Under the pieces are notes generated by a model. It ran no database searches and was not told the origin of the DNA. It saw only the letters and a list, made by a program, of their open reading frames with translations. This document shows positions 30,024 to 38,822 of a stretch of DNA of 64,000 bases, in pieces; the stretch's first letter is position 1; each line of letters opens with the position of its first letter. Origin of the DNA: an uncultured Gammaproteobacteria bacterium. Lineage in GTDB: Bacteria > Pseudomonadota > Gammaproteobacteria > JAADHQ01. The position numbers were made by a program, and so were the translations under genes. The DNA lies in the NCBI GenBank assembly GCA_947258755.1, contig CAMYJO010000016.1, positions 58,545 through 122,544 of the forward strand, in the 5' to 3' direction.

Positions 30024-32063
30024 CTAAATCAAGGGGACGATCAACAGTGCCACAATATTTATGATTTTAATCAGTGGGTTAACGGCTGGCCCGGCAGTGT
30101 CCTTGTACGGATCGCCGACGGTATCACCGGTCACCGCTGCCTTATGGGCATCCGAGCCCTTGCCGCCATGGTGACCATCCTCGATATATTTTTTGGCATT
30201 GTCCCAGGCGCCACCGCCGGTGGTCATGGAGATGGCGACGAACAGGCCGGTCACAATCGTACCGATCAAAAGTCCGCCTAGCGCCTCCTTACCCAGCAGT
30301 ACGCCGACCAATATCGGTACCAGTACCGGTAGCAATGATGGAATAATCATTTCCTTGATGGCGGACTTGGTCAACATATCGACGGCCTTGGAGTAATCCG
30401 GCTTCTGGCTATGATCCATGATGCCGGGCATCTCCTTGAACTGGCGACGGACCTCGTTGACGATACCACCGGCGGCACGACCGACTGCCTCCATGGCCAT
30501 TGCGCCAAACAGGTAGGGCACCAGTCCACCGATAAACAGACCAATGATGACCATGTGATTGTCGAGTGAGAAATTAAGGGCCTCACCGCCCATGCCTTCC
30601 AGGGCATGGGTGTAGTCTGCAAACAGAACCAACGCCGCCAGACCTGCCGAACCGATGGCATAGCCCTTGGTCACGGCCTTGGTGGTATTACCCACCGCAT
30701 CCAGGGGATCGGTGATGTTACGGATCTTCTCGTCCAGCTCGGCCATTTCAGCGATACCACCGGCATTGTCGGTGATCGGTCCATAGGCATCGAGGGCGAC
30801 GATAATGCCGGTCATGGACAACATCGAAGTCGCTGCAATAGCAATACCGTATAGGCCAGCCAGTTCATAGGCGCCCCAGATAGAGGCGCATATGACCAGT
30901 ACCGGTGCTGCCGTGGATTTCATCGAAATTCCCAGTCCGGCGATGACATTGGTACCGTCACCAGTAGTGGAAGCGGCGGCGATACGCTTGACCGGACCAA
31001 ATTCGGTGGCGGTGTAATACTCGGTGATCACCACCATGGCCGCGGTCAGCCCGAGGCCGATGAGGGCACAATAGAACAGATTCATGGTCGACATGCTGTG
31101 GCCATCGAGGGTGATGCTGGCTCCCATAATGGCTTGGGTGACAAAATAGAACGCAATTGCTGCCAGTCCGGCGGCAACTATCAGGCCGCGATACAAGGCG
31201 TTCATGATTTTACCACCCTCACGCGCCTTGACGAAAAAAGTACCGATAATGGATGCGACAATCGACACGCCGCCAAGGACCAGTGGGTAGATGGCCGCCT
31301 GGGTGGCAATATCGGTTAATAACAGTGTACCCAGTAGCATGGTCGCGACCACGGTGACGGCATAGGTCTCAAACAGGTCAGCAGCCATACCGGCGCAGTC
31401 GCCGACATTGTCACCGACATTGTCGGCGATGACGGCCGGGTTGCGCGGGTCATCTTCCGGAATACCGGCCTCGACCTTACCAACGATGTCGGCGCCAACA
31501 TCCGCGCCTTTGGTAAAGATACCGCCACCGAGACGGGCAAAGATCGAGATCAATGAACCACCGAAGGCCAGGCCGACTAAAGGATGAATCGGATCTTCGA
31601 CACCCATGGCCAGCAGGATGTAATAGAAACCGGCAACGCCCAGCAGTGCCAGGCCTACCACCAGCATACCGGTAATGGCGCCACCGCGGAAAGCGATCTG
31701 CATGGCTGCATTGAGACCGTCATGGGCGGCCTCGGCAGTACGTGAATTGGCGCGGACCGAAATGTTCATGCCGATGTAACCGGTCAGGCCCGACAGTATC
31801 GCACCGACGGCAAAACCGATGGCCGTGTATTTCTCCAGGAAGATAAACAAGGCGATAAATATAATCGCGCCTACAATCCCAATGGCCATATACTGGCGAT
31901 TGAGATAGGCAGTGGCTCCTTCCTGTATGGCTGCGGCGATCTCCTGCATGCGGTCATTGCCCATGGGTTTGGCAAGGATCCACTTAATCGAGACAACGCC
32001 GTATATCAACGCCAGAAAGGCACAAATAATCGCAATAGTCAGTCCATTCAGACCTAAGAACAT
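30024..32063 (-). CDS. hppA: K+-independent proton-translocating membrane pyrophosphatase
   Basis: A 679-aa, about 16-helix membrane PPase that couples PPi hydrolysis to H+ pumping, or the reverse. The PPi/Mg site motifs [33 protein letters not shown] and [16 protein letters not shown] are intact. The ion-selectivity segment reads [10 protein letters not shown]; Lys and Thr here mark the K+-independent subfamily, where K+-dependent pumps have Ala and Gly/Ala. ATG at 32063 has AGGAGG eight bases upstream and is preferred to the GTG at 32069. Confidence 0.95.
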   Translation of the reverse strand: MFLGLNGLTIAIICAFLALIYGVVSIKWILAKPMGNDRMQEIAAAIQEGATAYLNRQYMAIGIVGAIIFIALFIFLEKYTAIGFAVGAILSGLTGYIGMNISVRANSRTAEAAHDGLNAAMQIAFRGGAITGMLVVGLALLGVAGFYYILLAMGVEDPIHPLVGLAFGGSLISIFARLGGGIFTKGADVGADIVGKVEAGIPEDDPRNPAVIADNVGDNVGDCAGMAADLFETYAVTVVATMLLGTLLLTDIATQAAIYPLVLGGVSIVASIIGTFFVKAREGGKIMNALYRGLIVAAGLAAIAFYFVTQAIMGASITLDGHSMSTMNLFYCALIGLGLTAAMVVITEYYTATEFGPVKRIAAASTTGDGTNVIAGLGISMKSTAAPVLVICASIWGAYELAGLYGIAIAATSMLSMTGIIVALDAYGPITDNAGGIAEMAELDEKIRNITDPLDAVGNTTKAVTKGYAIGSAGLAALVLFADYTHALEGMGGEALNFSLDNHMVIIGLFIGGLVPYLFGAMAMEAVGRAAGGIVNEVRRQFKEMPGIMDHSQKPDYSKAVDMLTKSAIKEMIIPSLLPVLVPILVGVLLGKEALGGLLIGTIVTGLFVAISMTTGGGAWDNAKKYIEDGHHGGKGSDAHKAAVTGDTVGDPYKDTAGPAVNPLIKIINIVALLIVPLI

Positions 32064-32183
32064 AACCACTTCCTCCTCGTTATTTATAATTTATTAGTAT
32101 GTTGCGCTTGCTACTGACACACACCGATAAAGATGAAAACTATTGTCAGCGTGTCTTAATGTCTGCACGTTTGTTACAGACAT

Positions 32184-32214
32184 AAAAAAAGCCCCGGCAA
32201 ATCTGCAGAGGCTT
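32184..32214 (-). terminator. Rho-independent terminator after the small 32.2-32.4 kb frame
   Basis: On the minus strand AAGCCTC-loop-GGGGCTT is followed by seven T residues. It lies 8 bp beyond the stop of the 57-codon frame and upstream of hppA, so it ends a transcript arriving from that frame or beyond. Confidence 0.7.
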
Positions 32215-32222
32215 ATTAATAA

Positions 32223-32396
32223 TCAGAATTCTGTTCCTGGTTGGAAGCTGAGTATTTTTTCCAGCACCAGGGTGTTTATCAGGCCATCCACCGCTGCATA
32301 TTCATGTTCGCGCTGAACCTCGGCGCCATTACGATAATAGCTGCTTCCCATCAATGCCTGTACGGCGTGCAATTCATTGGCATTTCCCAGAGTCAT
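32223..32396 (-). CDS. possible small protein (57 aa)
   Basis: A leftward frame MTLGNANELHAVQALMGSSY... ends PGTEF and a TGA eight bases before a good terminator. Amino-acid content is typical of a soluble protein. The frame stays open and protein-like upstream of the ATG (RLTLIENGPQCN) to a stop near 32443 without a usual start codon, so the true N-terminus is uncertain. No family recognised. Confidence 0.4.
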   Translation of the reverse strand: MTLGNANELHAVQALMGSSYYRNGAEVQREHEYAAVDGLINTLVLEKILSFQPGTEF

Positions 32397-32474
32397 ATTA
32401 CATTGTGGTCCATTCTCAATTAATGTTAAACGAGATTCCGTTTATCTATATATTAACAGACTTTTTACAGATCA

Positions 32475-32501
32475 GAAAAAAGGGGCCGCAGGCCCCCTTT
32501 T
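32475..32501. terminator. Rho-independent terminator after the PPi-PFK gene
   Basis: AAAAGGGGCC-GCA-GGCCCCCTTTT: a strong GC stem flanked by A and T runs, just downstream of the leftward phosphofructokinase gene. Confidence 0.88.
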
Positions 32502-32525
32502 ATTCTAGTAAGCTATTGTAATGAC

Positions 32526-33794
32526 TTACTTAACTTTGAAATCCTTGTCGAGTTTCTTTTTCACGGCAACCTTCTTCAGCTGCACATATTTCGGCATACC
32601 GTCCTTGCCATACGGAGGGTAATCCTCGCCCTGCATCAATGGCGCCAGGTAATCACGGCATTTCTTGGTAATACCAAAACCATCTTTTGTGATAAAACTC
32701 TTCGGCATCATTTTTTCGACGTTGGCAACGCGTGACAGTTTGGCCTTGCCGATGCTCCAACGATAAGGCTTGTTGGATTTACGCACAACGGTAGGCATGA
32801 CCGAGTTTTCACCCTTCAGTGCCAGCTCGACAGCGGCCTTGCCCATGGCGTAGGCTTGTTCGACATCACTCTTGGAAGCAATATGGCGTGCGGCACGTTG
32901 CAGGTAATCGGCCACGGCCCAATGATATTTGTAACCAAGTTTATCGCGAACCATATTGGCGATTACCGGAGCGACACCACCCAGTTGGGCGTGACCGAAG
33001 GCATCCTTGAGGCCCTGGTCGGCGAGGAATTTTCCGCTGCGATCATGCACACCTTCAGAAACCACAATCGAGCAGTAACCAAATTTCTTCACTTTCTCTT
33101 TAACGGCCTTGAGGAATTTACCCTGGCTGAAGTTCACTTCCGGGAACAGGATAAGCACCGGGATTTCGCAGTCTTCGCTTGAAGCCATACCACCAGCGGC
33201 CGCAATCCAGCCAGCGTGGCGTCCCATGACTTCCAGTACAAAGACCTTGGTAGAAGTCTTGGCCATTGAGGCAACATCAAAGCTTGCTTCGCGCGTGGAG
33301 ATGGCGATGTATTTGGCTACAGAGCCGAAACCCGGGCAGTTATCCGTTATCGGCAGGTCGTTATCAACTGTTTTTGGAACATGAATAGCCTGGATAGGTG
33401 CGCCCATGCTCTTGGCCAGTTGTGAGACCTTCAGGCAGGTATCGGCAGAATCGCCGCCGCCATTATAGAAAAAGTAGCCGATGTTATGCGCGGCAAAGAC
33501 CTCGATCAGGCGCTCATACTCGCGGCGATTTTCTTCCAGGCTTTTTAGTTTATAACGACAGGAGCCGAATGCGCCGGAAGGTGTATGACGCAGTGCTGCG
33601 ATGTCCCTGGCGGATTCTTTGCTGGTATCGATCAGGTCTTCGGTCAAGGCGCCGATGATGCCGTTTCGTCCGGCATAGACTTTACCGATCTTGTCTTTGT
33701 TCTTGCGTGCAGTTTCAATAACGCCGCATGCGGAGGCATTGATGACTGCGGTGACTCCACCTGATTGTGCATAAAAGGCATTCTTCTTGGCCAT
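32526..33794 (-). CDS. pfp: PPi-type 6-phosphofructokinase
   Basis: A 422-aa PFKA-family enzyme interconverting fructose 6-phosphate and fructose 1,6-bisphosphate. VIHVPKTVDNDL-like HVPKTVDNDLPITDNCPG carries the Lys found in PPi-using enzymes where ATP-PFKs have Gly (PGTIDND). The phosphate-donor loop reads NGGGDSADT rather than the usual GGDDS of PPi-PFKs, so donor choice is likely but not proven. MGRHAGWIAA is the sugar-phosphate site. GAGAGGAAACTAC precedes ATG. The hppA-ppa genes downstream support a PPi role. Confidence 0.82.
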   Translation of the reverse strand: MAKKNAFYAQSGGVTAVINASACGVIETARKNKDKIGKVYAGRNGIIGALTEDLIDTSKESARDIAALRHTPSGAFGSCRYKLKSLEENRREYERLIEVFAAHNIGYFFYNGGGDSADTCLKVSQLAKSMGAPIQAIHVPKTVDNDLPITDNCPGFGSVAKYIAISTREASFDVASMAKTSTKVFVLEVMGRHAGWIAAAGGMASSEDCEIPVLILFPEVNFSQGKFLKAVKEKVKKFGYCSIVVSEGVHDRSGKFLADQGLKDAFGHAQLGGVAPVIANMVRDKLGYKYHWAVADYLQRAARHIASKSDVEQAYAMGKAAVELALKGENSVMPTVVRKSNKPYRWSIGKAKLSRVANVEKMMPKSFITKDGFGITKKCRDYLAPLMQGEDYPPYGKDGMPKYVQLKKVAVKKKLDKDFKVK

Positions 33795-34279
33795 GTAGTT
33801 TCCTCTCTTTAGATAGATATGATGATATTGTTATATGAAGATGATGTTATCTTTGAATAATTCCGTGATCGTGATTTTCAGGATTCCGTAGAGACCGGTG
33901 CGGCACGTTCATGATCGACCTGGGTCTGTAAGATGGAGACGACACACTGTGCGAGGCCGTCATACTCATCGGTGCCGGCGCTGAGTTCGCGGTCAGAGAT
34001 ATCCGCTATTTTAGGCATAAATACATCCCGATTGATCGTTGCAGAACTTTTACGAGGGCAGAAGAATAGCGCATCTTGATAGAAATTGCATGGATTTCAT
34101 TGACTTCGCAACGTAACTAATAGTAGCTTAAACCATTGAGGAAGATATCTGCGTGAAAAACTATGCAGACTATCTATATATATAGCTCGTTTTCAGTCTA
34201 TGTGGCCACTGAGATGTGTACATAGGAAGATAGGGCAGCATAAAAAAATCAATAAAAACAATGTAATGAGGATTTATGC
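33795..34279. other. intergenic region between the PFK gene and the adenylate kinase gene
   Basis: The stretch holds one supported small leftward frame (33878-34018, listed separately). The rest, about 34019-34279, is AT-rich and contains the promoter region for the adenylate kinase gene; GAGGA lies close to its start codon. Confidence 0.4.
33878..34018 (-). CDS. small acidic protein (46 aa)
   Basis: MPKIADISDRELSAGTDEYD... ends APVSTES with TGA. GGGATGTATTT gives a good ribosome-binding spacing before ATG, and codon choice matches neighbouring genes. It is leftward and would be first in a transcript leading into the PFK gene 80 bp further on. It has no recognised domain; the acidic composition suggests a soluble protein. 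Confidence 0.5.
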   Translation of the reverse strand: MPKIADISDRELSAGTDEYDGLAQCVVSILQTQVDHERAAPVSTES

Positions 34280-35452
34280 ATGAGGGTGGTTCTGTTCGGT
34301 GCTCCCGGATCGGGAAAGGGTACTCAGGCCCGGCTAATAGTAGAGAAATACGGTATCCCAGAGATCGCTGTCGGCGAACTGCTGCGTGAAGCCATGGCCG
34401 CTGGTACACCATCAGGCATTCAGGCCAGGTCACTATTGGATAATGGTAATCCGGTGTCGGATGAACTGATGGCCAATATCATCAGGGAACGGCTGTCACG
34501 ACCCGACGCAAGCAAGGGATTTACGCTGGACGGCTACCCGGAAAATATAGCCCAGGCCCAGGCCCTGGATATATTATTACAATCGATGGGCCGTCCATTG
34601 CACCTGGCGTTGCTGCTTGAAACGGATTTTGATGCATTGATGCAGCGTATCACTGGCCGCCGTGCCTGCAGCTCTTGCGGACATGTGCACAATATTTTTA
34701 CCGATCCACCGAAAATGGATGGCCAGTGTGATCTATGTGGAGGCAACCTCCGTCACCGCGCTGATGATAATGAAGAGATCATTAGTAACCGTTATCGCGT
34801 GTACGAATCCCAGATCATGCCAGTGATCGATTACTATAAACAGCAGGGAAGGTTACGTGTTGTCCAGGGTATTGGCGAAGCGGAGGATATTTTTGCGGCC
34901 ATATCCCAGCTATTGGATAGCATTGAGGATGATGATGAAGAGATCATGATGCCCACGGTAGAGGCCCTTGAGCAGATGATTTTGTCCAAGGCGCAGGAAG
35001 CCCAGGTCGAGGAACGGCCTGCTAGTGAAAGCAAGCCTGCGCCCAAAAAGAAAGTGACTGCGAAGAAAAAGGTGGCCGCGAAAAAGAGCAAAACAACAGC
35101 AAAAACAGGCAAAAAAACACCACAAAAAAAGGTGCCCGTGAAGAAGGCGGGGTCGGCTGCTAAGAAAAAAACGACGACGAAAAAAACCAGCGGAAAAGTC
35201 GCGAAGAAAAAGACCGCAGTAAAAAAGAAAACGACGACGAAGGCCCCCGCCAAGAAAAAGACAGTGGCAAAGAAGACGGCAGCGAAGAAAAAGACGTCTA
35301 CTGCCAGGAAAAAGCCTACTTCCAAGAAAGTCGCGGTGAAGAAGACAGTCAAGAAAAAGGTCGCAGCAAAGAAGTCGGTTACAAAAAAGTCCGTTGCCAG
35401 AAAAAAGGCGCCGGTAAAAAAGAAGGCAGCAAGCAAAAAGAAAAAACGATAA
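34280..35452 (+). CDS. adk: adenylate kinase with Lys/Ala-rich histone-H1-like C-terminal tail
   Basis: Residues 1-215 are a Zn-type adenylate kinase: P-loop GAPGSGKGTQA, GFTLDGYPEN, LID Cys pairs CSSCGH and CDLCGG, and RYRVYESQIMPVIDYY. The NMP site reads AVGELLREAM where most have STGDMLR, a divergence that may alter kinetics. After an acidic linker (EDDDEE) come about 135 residues dominated by KKK, AAKK, TTKK and VKK units, like AlgP or histone-H1-type tails. The reaction ATP + AMP = 2 ADP recycles AMP. The tail suggests DNA, RNA or polyphosphate binding; its function is unknown. Confidence 0.88.
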   Translation: MRVVLFGAPGSGKGTQARLIVEKYGIPEIAVGELLREAMAAGTPSGIQARSLLDNGNPVSDELMANIIRERLSRPDASKGFTLDGYPENIAQAQALDILLQSMGRPLHLALLLETDFDALMQRITGRRACSSCGHVHNIFTDPPKMDGQCDLCGGNLRHRADDNEEIISNRYRVYESQIMPVIDYYKQQGRLRVVQGIGEAEDIFAAISQLLDSIEDDDEEIMMPTVEALEQMILSKAQEAQVEERPASESKPAPKKKVTAKKKVAAKKSKTTAKTGKKTPQKKVPVKKAGSAAKKKTTTKKTSGKVAKKKTAVKKKTTTKAPAKKKTVAKKTAAKKKTSTARKKPTSKKVAVKKTVKKKVAAKKSVTKKSVARKKAPVKKKAASKKKKR

Positions 35453-35966
35453 CCAGCGCTTTTGTCCAAAAGGTAATACCCATAGACCTTGGATTTTGTC
35501 TCAACAAGCTGTGGGAGCGGCCCTTGGCCGCGAAAAAACAGTAGCTAGGGTCGAGTGGCTAGTAGCGAGGTAAAACAGGGCCTAAATTTTAGTCTTTTTC
35601 TAGCCACTAGCTACTCGACCCTAGCTACTCGATTGATCGCGGCCAAGGGCCGCTCCCACAGAGTCACAAGCAAGCCAGGTTAATTCCCTATTATTATTCA
35701 TGGTTATAGCTGTCAGATGGTGGCTGTCGCATAGGATTCCGTCCAGTCTGAAAGATTCTTAACTCTCTATTTTAAATAGATATCTTTCTTCTGGCCGGGT
35801 CGATGCATCGTGCACCCTCCGGGCCCGCTAGGCATGTGCATCGATCCTGCCCCCTTCAAACGTTAAACATTAGCTTGATAATGGTCTATTTTTCCTCAAG
35901 TCCTGACCGAATCAGACGAAACAACTGCTATATGAAAGAAAAAATAGAAGGCGAGGGCTAGAAAAC
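35453..35966. other. intergenic region with nested repeat and long inverted repeat
   Basis: Apart from the nested repeat at 35510-35660, positions 35810-35817 and 35837-35844 form an 8-bp inverted pair (TCGATGCA/TGCATCGA) around a GC-rich loop, about 120 bp before the cheV-like start. It may be an operator or RNA hairpin. No gene is seen. Confidence 0.45.
35510..35660. repeat. nested palindrome: REP pair enclosing AGTAGC-type repeat, copy 3
   Basis: Outer arms TGTGGGAGCGGCCCTTGGCC (from 35510) and GGCCAAGGGCCGCTCCCACA (to 35660) are exact inverted copies, including the CCCTTGG core that differs from the other REP pairs. Inner arms AGTAGCTAGGGTCGAGTGGC (from 35540) and GCTACTCGACCCTAGCTACT (to 35629) pair over 30 bp with few mismatches. 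Confidence 0.87.
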
Positions 35967-36932
35967 ATGTCTAATTTTATGCAGTCAGTCGATGAGCGCA
36001 CGCAGTTAGCTGGCGCCAATAGACTGGAGATCTTACTGTTTAGTCTGGGTAAGAATAGAGAAACTGGGCGTGATGAAGTCTTTGGTATCAATGTCTTCAA
36101 GGTCCGAGAGGTCATGAATCTGCCGGACATTACCCGTGCGCCAGACATGCCGCCGGGTGTGCAGGGGATGGTCAGTTTACGTGGCACCATGATTCCGGTG
36201 ATAGACCTCGGTCATTTTTGCGACCTGGATGTGGATGACCCGCCACAAATCCTGATCGTGACCGAATACAATCGTGCTATACAGGGCTTCCTGGTTAACT
36301 CGGTCGAGCAAATCCTGCGAATGGAATGGAATGATATCAGGGTGCCACCGCCGATGATGGCACATCGACACGGCGGTCTGGTGACGGCGGTATCGGAGTT
36401 GAAAGATGACCGTATCGTGATGTTGTTGGATGTTGAGAAGGTGTTAGCGGAAACGGTTTCACTGGGTGTTGATGAAGATGTTTATGCGGACATTGAGGAC
36501 ATGGGGATAAAAACAACTATCCTATTTGCCGATGATTCTTCGGTAGCGCGTAAACAGATCGAGGGTGCATTGAAGGCCATGGGCGTTAACTCACTGGTGG
36601 CAAAAAATGGCGTTGAGGCCTGGGAAAAACTGGATGAATTGGCGAACAGGGCAGAACAAACCAATACGCCAGTCTATGAAATGGTTTCGGTAATACTGAC
36701 CGATATTGAGATGCCGGGTATGGATGGTTATGTATTAACGCGCAAGATTAAATCAGACGCACGTTTCAAAGGTATTCCGGTCATCATGCACTCATCACTA
36801 TCGGCTGATGCGAATATGAATCTTGGTCGTTCTGTGGGTGCTGATGCCTATTGTCCCAAGTTCAATGCTATCGAATTGTCAAAGACCTTGACGCCATTCC
36901 TGAAAAAGGCGGCTGAAGAGAAAACTGAATAA
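35967..36932 (+). CDS. cheV: CheV-like chemotaxis coupling protein (CheW-REC)
   Basis: A 321-aa protein. An N-terminal CheW domain (LLFSLGKNRETGRDEVFGIN, KVREVMNLPDI, GMVSLRGTMIPVIDL; about residues 15-165) is joined to a receiver domain (TTILFADDSSVARKQIEG, phospho-Asp in VILTDIEMPGMDG, Lys in DAYCPKFNA; about 180-315). CheV proteins couple chemoreceptors to CheA and adapt by phosphorylation. No other chemotaxis gene is nearby, so its receptor or kinase is encoded elsewhere. Confidence 0.88.
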   Translation: MSNFMQSVDERTQLAGANRLEILLFSLGKNRETGRDEVFGINVFKVREVMNLPDITRAPDMPPGVQGMVSLRGTMIPVIDLGHFCDLDVDDPPQILIVTEYNRAIQGFLVNSVEQILRMEWNDIRVPPPMMAHRHGGLVTAVSELKDDRIVMLLDVEKVLAETVSLGVDEDVYADIEDMGIKTTILFADDSSVARKQIEGALKAMGVNSLVAKNGVEAWEKLDELANRAEQTNTPVYEMVSVILTDIEMPGMDGYVLTRKIKSDARFKGIPVIMHSSLSADANMNLGRSVGADAYCPKFNAIELSKTLTPFLKKAAEEKTE

Positions 36933-36952
36933 AAATAAAATCTGATACCTGA

Positions 36953-36988
36953 AAAAAACAAACCCTCCGTCAGGAGGGTTTGTTTTTT
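36953..36988. terminator. bidirectional Rho-independent terminator
   Basis: AAAAAACAAACCCTCC-GTCA-GGAGGGTTTGTTTTTT is a perfect 16-bp inverted repeat between the convergent cheV-like and sat genes. Confidence 0.95.
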
Positions 36989-37000
36989 ACGTGATTAAGT

Positions 37001-38185
37001 TTACAGGCTTTGGTAATAATTAATCAGTATCTGTGCCACTTCAGGGCGTGAAAATTCCTTTGGTGGGGCAGTGCCATTACCCAGCATTTCACGCACCTTG
37101 GTGCCGGACAACAGCACGAAGTCTTCCTTTTCATGGTCCGGTGCTTCGCGCATCATGATGACCTTATTCAATTTCTTCGACCAGGCAGTATGATCGGCCT
37201 TGAAAATTTCGATTTCCATTGCACCTGCAGGTACTTCGTCATCGAAAATAGTCTGTGCATCAAAGGCACCGTAGTAATCACCGACGCCGGCATGGTCACG
37301 ACCGATAATGAAATGGGTGGCACCCATATTCTGACGGAAATAGGCATGTAGCACGGCCTCACGTGGACCTGCATAAAGCATATCGAAGCCGTAGCCGGTG
37401 ACCATGGCGCTATTCGGTGGGAAGTACAGCTCGACCATCTTGCGGATGGCGGCATCACGTACCGGTGCAGGGATATCGCCGGGCTTCAGTTTACCCAGTA
37501 GCATGTGAATGACGAGGCCGTCACAACCCAATCGTTCCATGGCCATGTGGCATAACTCCTCATGCGCCAGATGCATCGGATTACGGGTTTGGAAGGCGAC
37601 GACCTTTTTCCAGCCGTGTTCCTGTATTTCGTTACGAATTTCTACAGCGGTACGGAAGGTGTCTGGGAATTCAGTGTTGAAGTAGCTGAAATTGAGGACC
37701 TTGATCGGTCCGGAGATGGCAATGCGGCCAACCGTATTGAAGGCGTTGACACCCGGGTGTTCCATGTCATCGGTACGATAGACCTTGTCAGTCATCATCG
37801 CCATCTGTTCAGCAGTGACCTCTTCGACGGCGACCACATCCTGTACTGCGATAACCGGGTTGCCATCGACATTAGGGTCGCGCAGTGCAATGCGTGATCC
37901 GGCACTAATGCCATCGGCATTTTCGACCAGGTTTAAAACTGGAACCGGGAAGAACTGACCAGAGGTCATTTTCATGGTTTCCGCTACGCTGATTGCGTCA
38001 GCCACGTTCATGTAGCCATTCAACGGTGTGAAATATCCACCGCCCATCATTACCGCATTACCTGCGGCAGCGGAGCTGATAAGAATTGAAGGTAGTCCTT
38101 CGGCTTCCTTACTCAGGGTATCATGTTCGTCTGTATCATAGACAAATAACGGCATCAGTTCGTCTGATCCAATGGGCTTGATCAT
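37001..38185 (-). CDS. sat: sulfate adenylyltransferase (ATP sulfurylase), dissimilatory type
   Basis: A 394-aa homo-oligomeric ATP sulfurylase. FQTRNPMHLAHEELC (the QTRNPxHxxH nucleotide site), IIGRDHAGVGDYYG and the C-terminal GTKVREMLGNG are conserved. In sulfur oxidisers it runs in reverse, APS + PPi giving ATP + sulfate, after reverse APS reductase. aprAB is not in the window. AGAGGATAGACGC precedes ATG. It links the sulfite branch (soeABC) and the PPi genes in this segment. Confidence 0.95.
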   Translation of the reverse strand: MIKPIGSDELMPLFVYDTDEHDTLSKEAEGLPSILISSAAAGNAVMMGGGYFTPLNGYMNVADAISVAETMKMTSGQFFPVPVLNLVENADGISAGSRIALRDPNVDGNPVIAVQDVVAVEEVTAEQMAMMTDKVYRTDDMEHPGVNAFNTVGRIAISGPIKVLNFSYFNTEFPDTFRTAVEIRNEIQEHGWKKVVAFQTRNPMHLAHEELCHMAMERLGCDGLVIHMLLGKLKPGDIPAPVRDAAIRKMVELYFPPNSAMVTGYGFDMLYAGPREAVLHAYFRQNMGATHFIIGRDHAGVGDYYGAFDAQTIFDDEVPAGAMEIEIFKADHTAWSKKLNKVIMMREAPDHEKEDFVLLSGTKVREMLGNGTAPPKEFSRPEVAQILINYYQSL

Positions 38186-38822
38186 GCGTCTATCCTCTTT
38201 GTGATAACTATCATTATATATGTCGTAGGCCAGTTACTTTTTGCCGCCACGTGCTTACAGTCAGGGAAGTGGCGCTCCCAGGTCGCACCGGATTTGGCCC
38301 GATAAATGTGAGCGAACTATAGCAGAGGATCGGCATCGGGTGGTGTAGCCAGGGCGATATTTTGCCATGAGATTAATAATGCCTTTATAAATATGTCGAA
38401 TAGCCGGCGCGAACCGACCTTGGCTGAATTGCCGCAAAAACCATATAACCCTATGTTTATATAGATATAAACAGTGAAATGATTACAATATTTAGAGCAG
38501 ATGAGGCGCGGAATGATAGTGGCCAGGCTTTATTTTTTTTGTTCAGATTATTGATTTTATTAGCACAGTTTCCAGGCAGTTATTGATGTGAGTTAATATG
38601 AGGTACCCAAATTAGGCGCAAAGCGAAAACATAGTATCCATCCAAACCATGGTCAGTAAACTTGTGGATGAGTTGCTTGCTTGTGAGGCGTCCGTTATGA
38701 CTTGTCTGTGACAGTTGTTCACATTTCCCCATCGTATGTAGCTTAGGCATGCGACTATAATATTAGGTATTAGAAAACTCCTTGTGCAATTCACGATAAT
38801 TGATTTTAGATGCGATTAACTG
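38186..38822. promoter_or_regulatory. divergent intergenic region sat / hybrid kinase
   Basis: About 640 bp with no supported gene. GTTTATAT-AG-ATATAAAC at 38455-38472 is a perfect inverted repeat of 8-bp arms, of a size suited to a dimeric regulator. The remainder is AT-rich with no further structure that I recognise. Confidence 0.4.

Noticed and set aside
34834-35469. Long leftward open frame rich in Phe (211 codons) opposite the adenylate kinase tail
   Set aside because: It is the antisense of the AAG/AAA-rich Lys tail, which automatically gives a stop-free TTT/CTT frame; no ribosome site or family.
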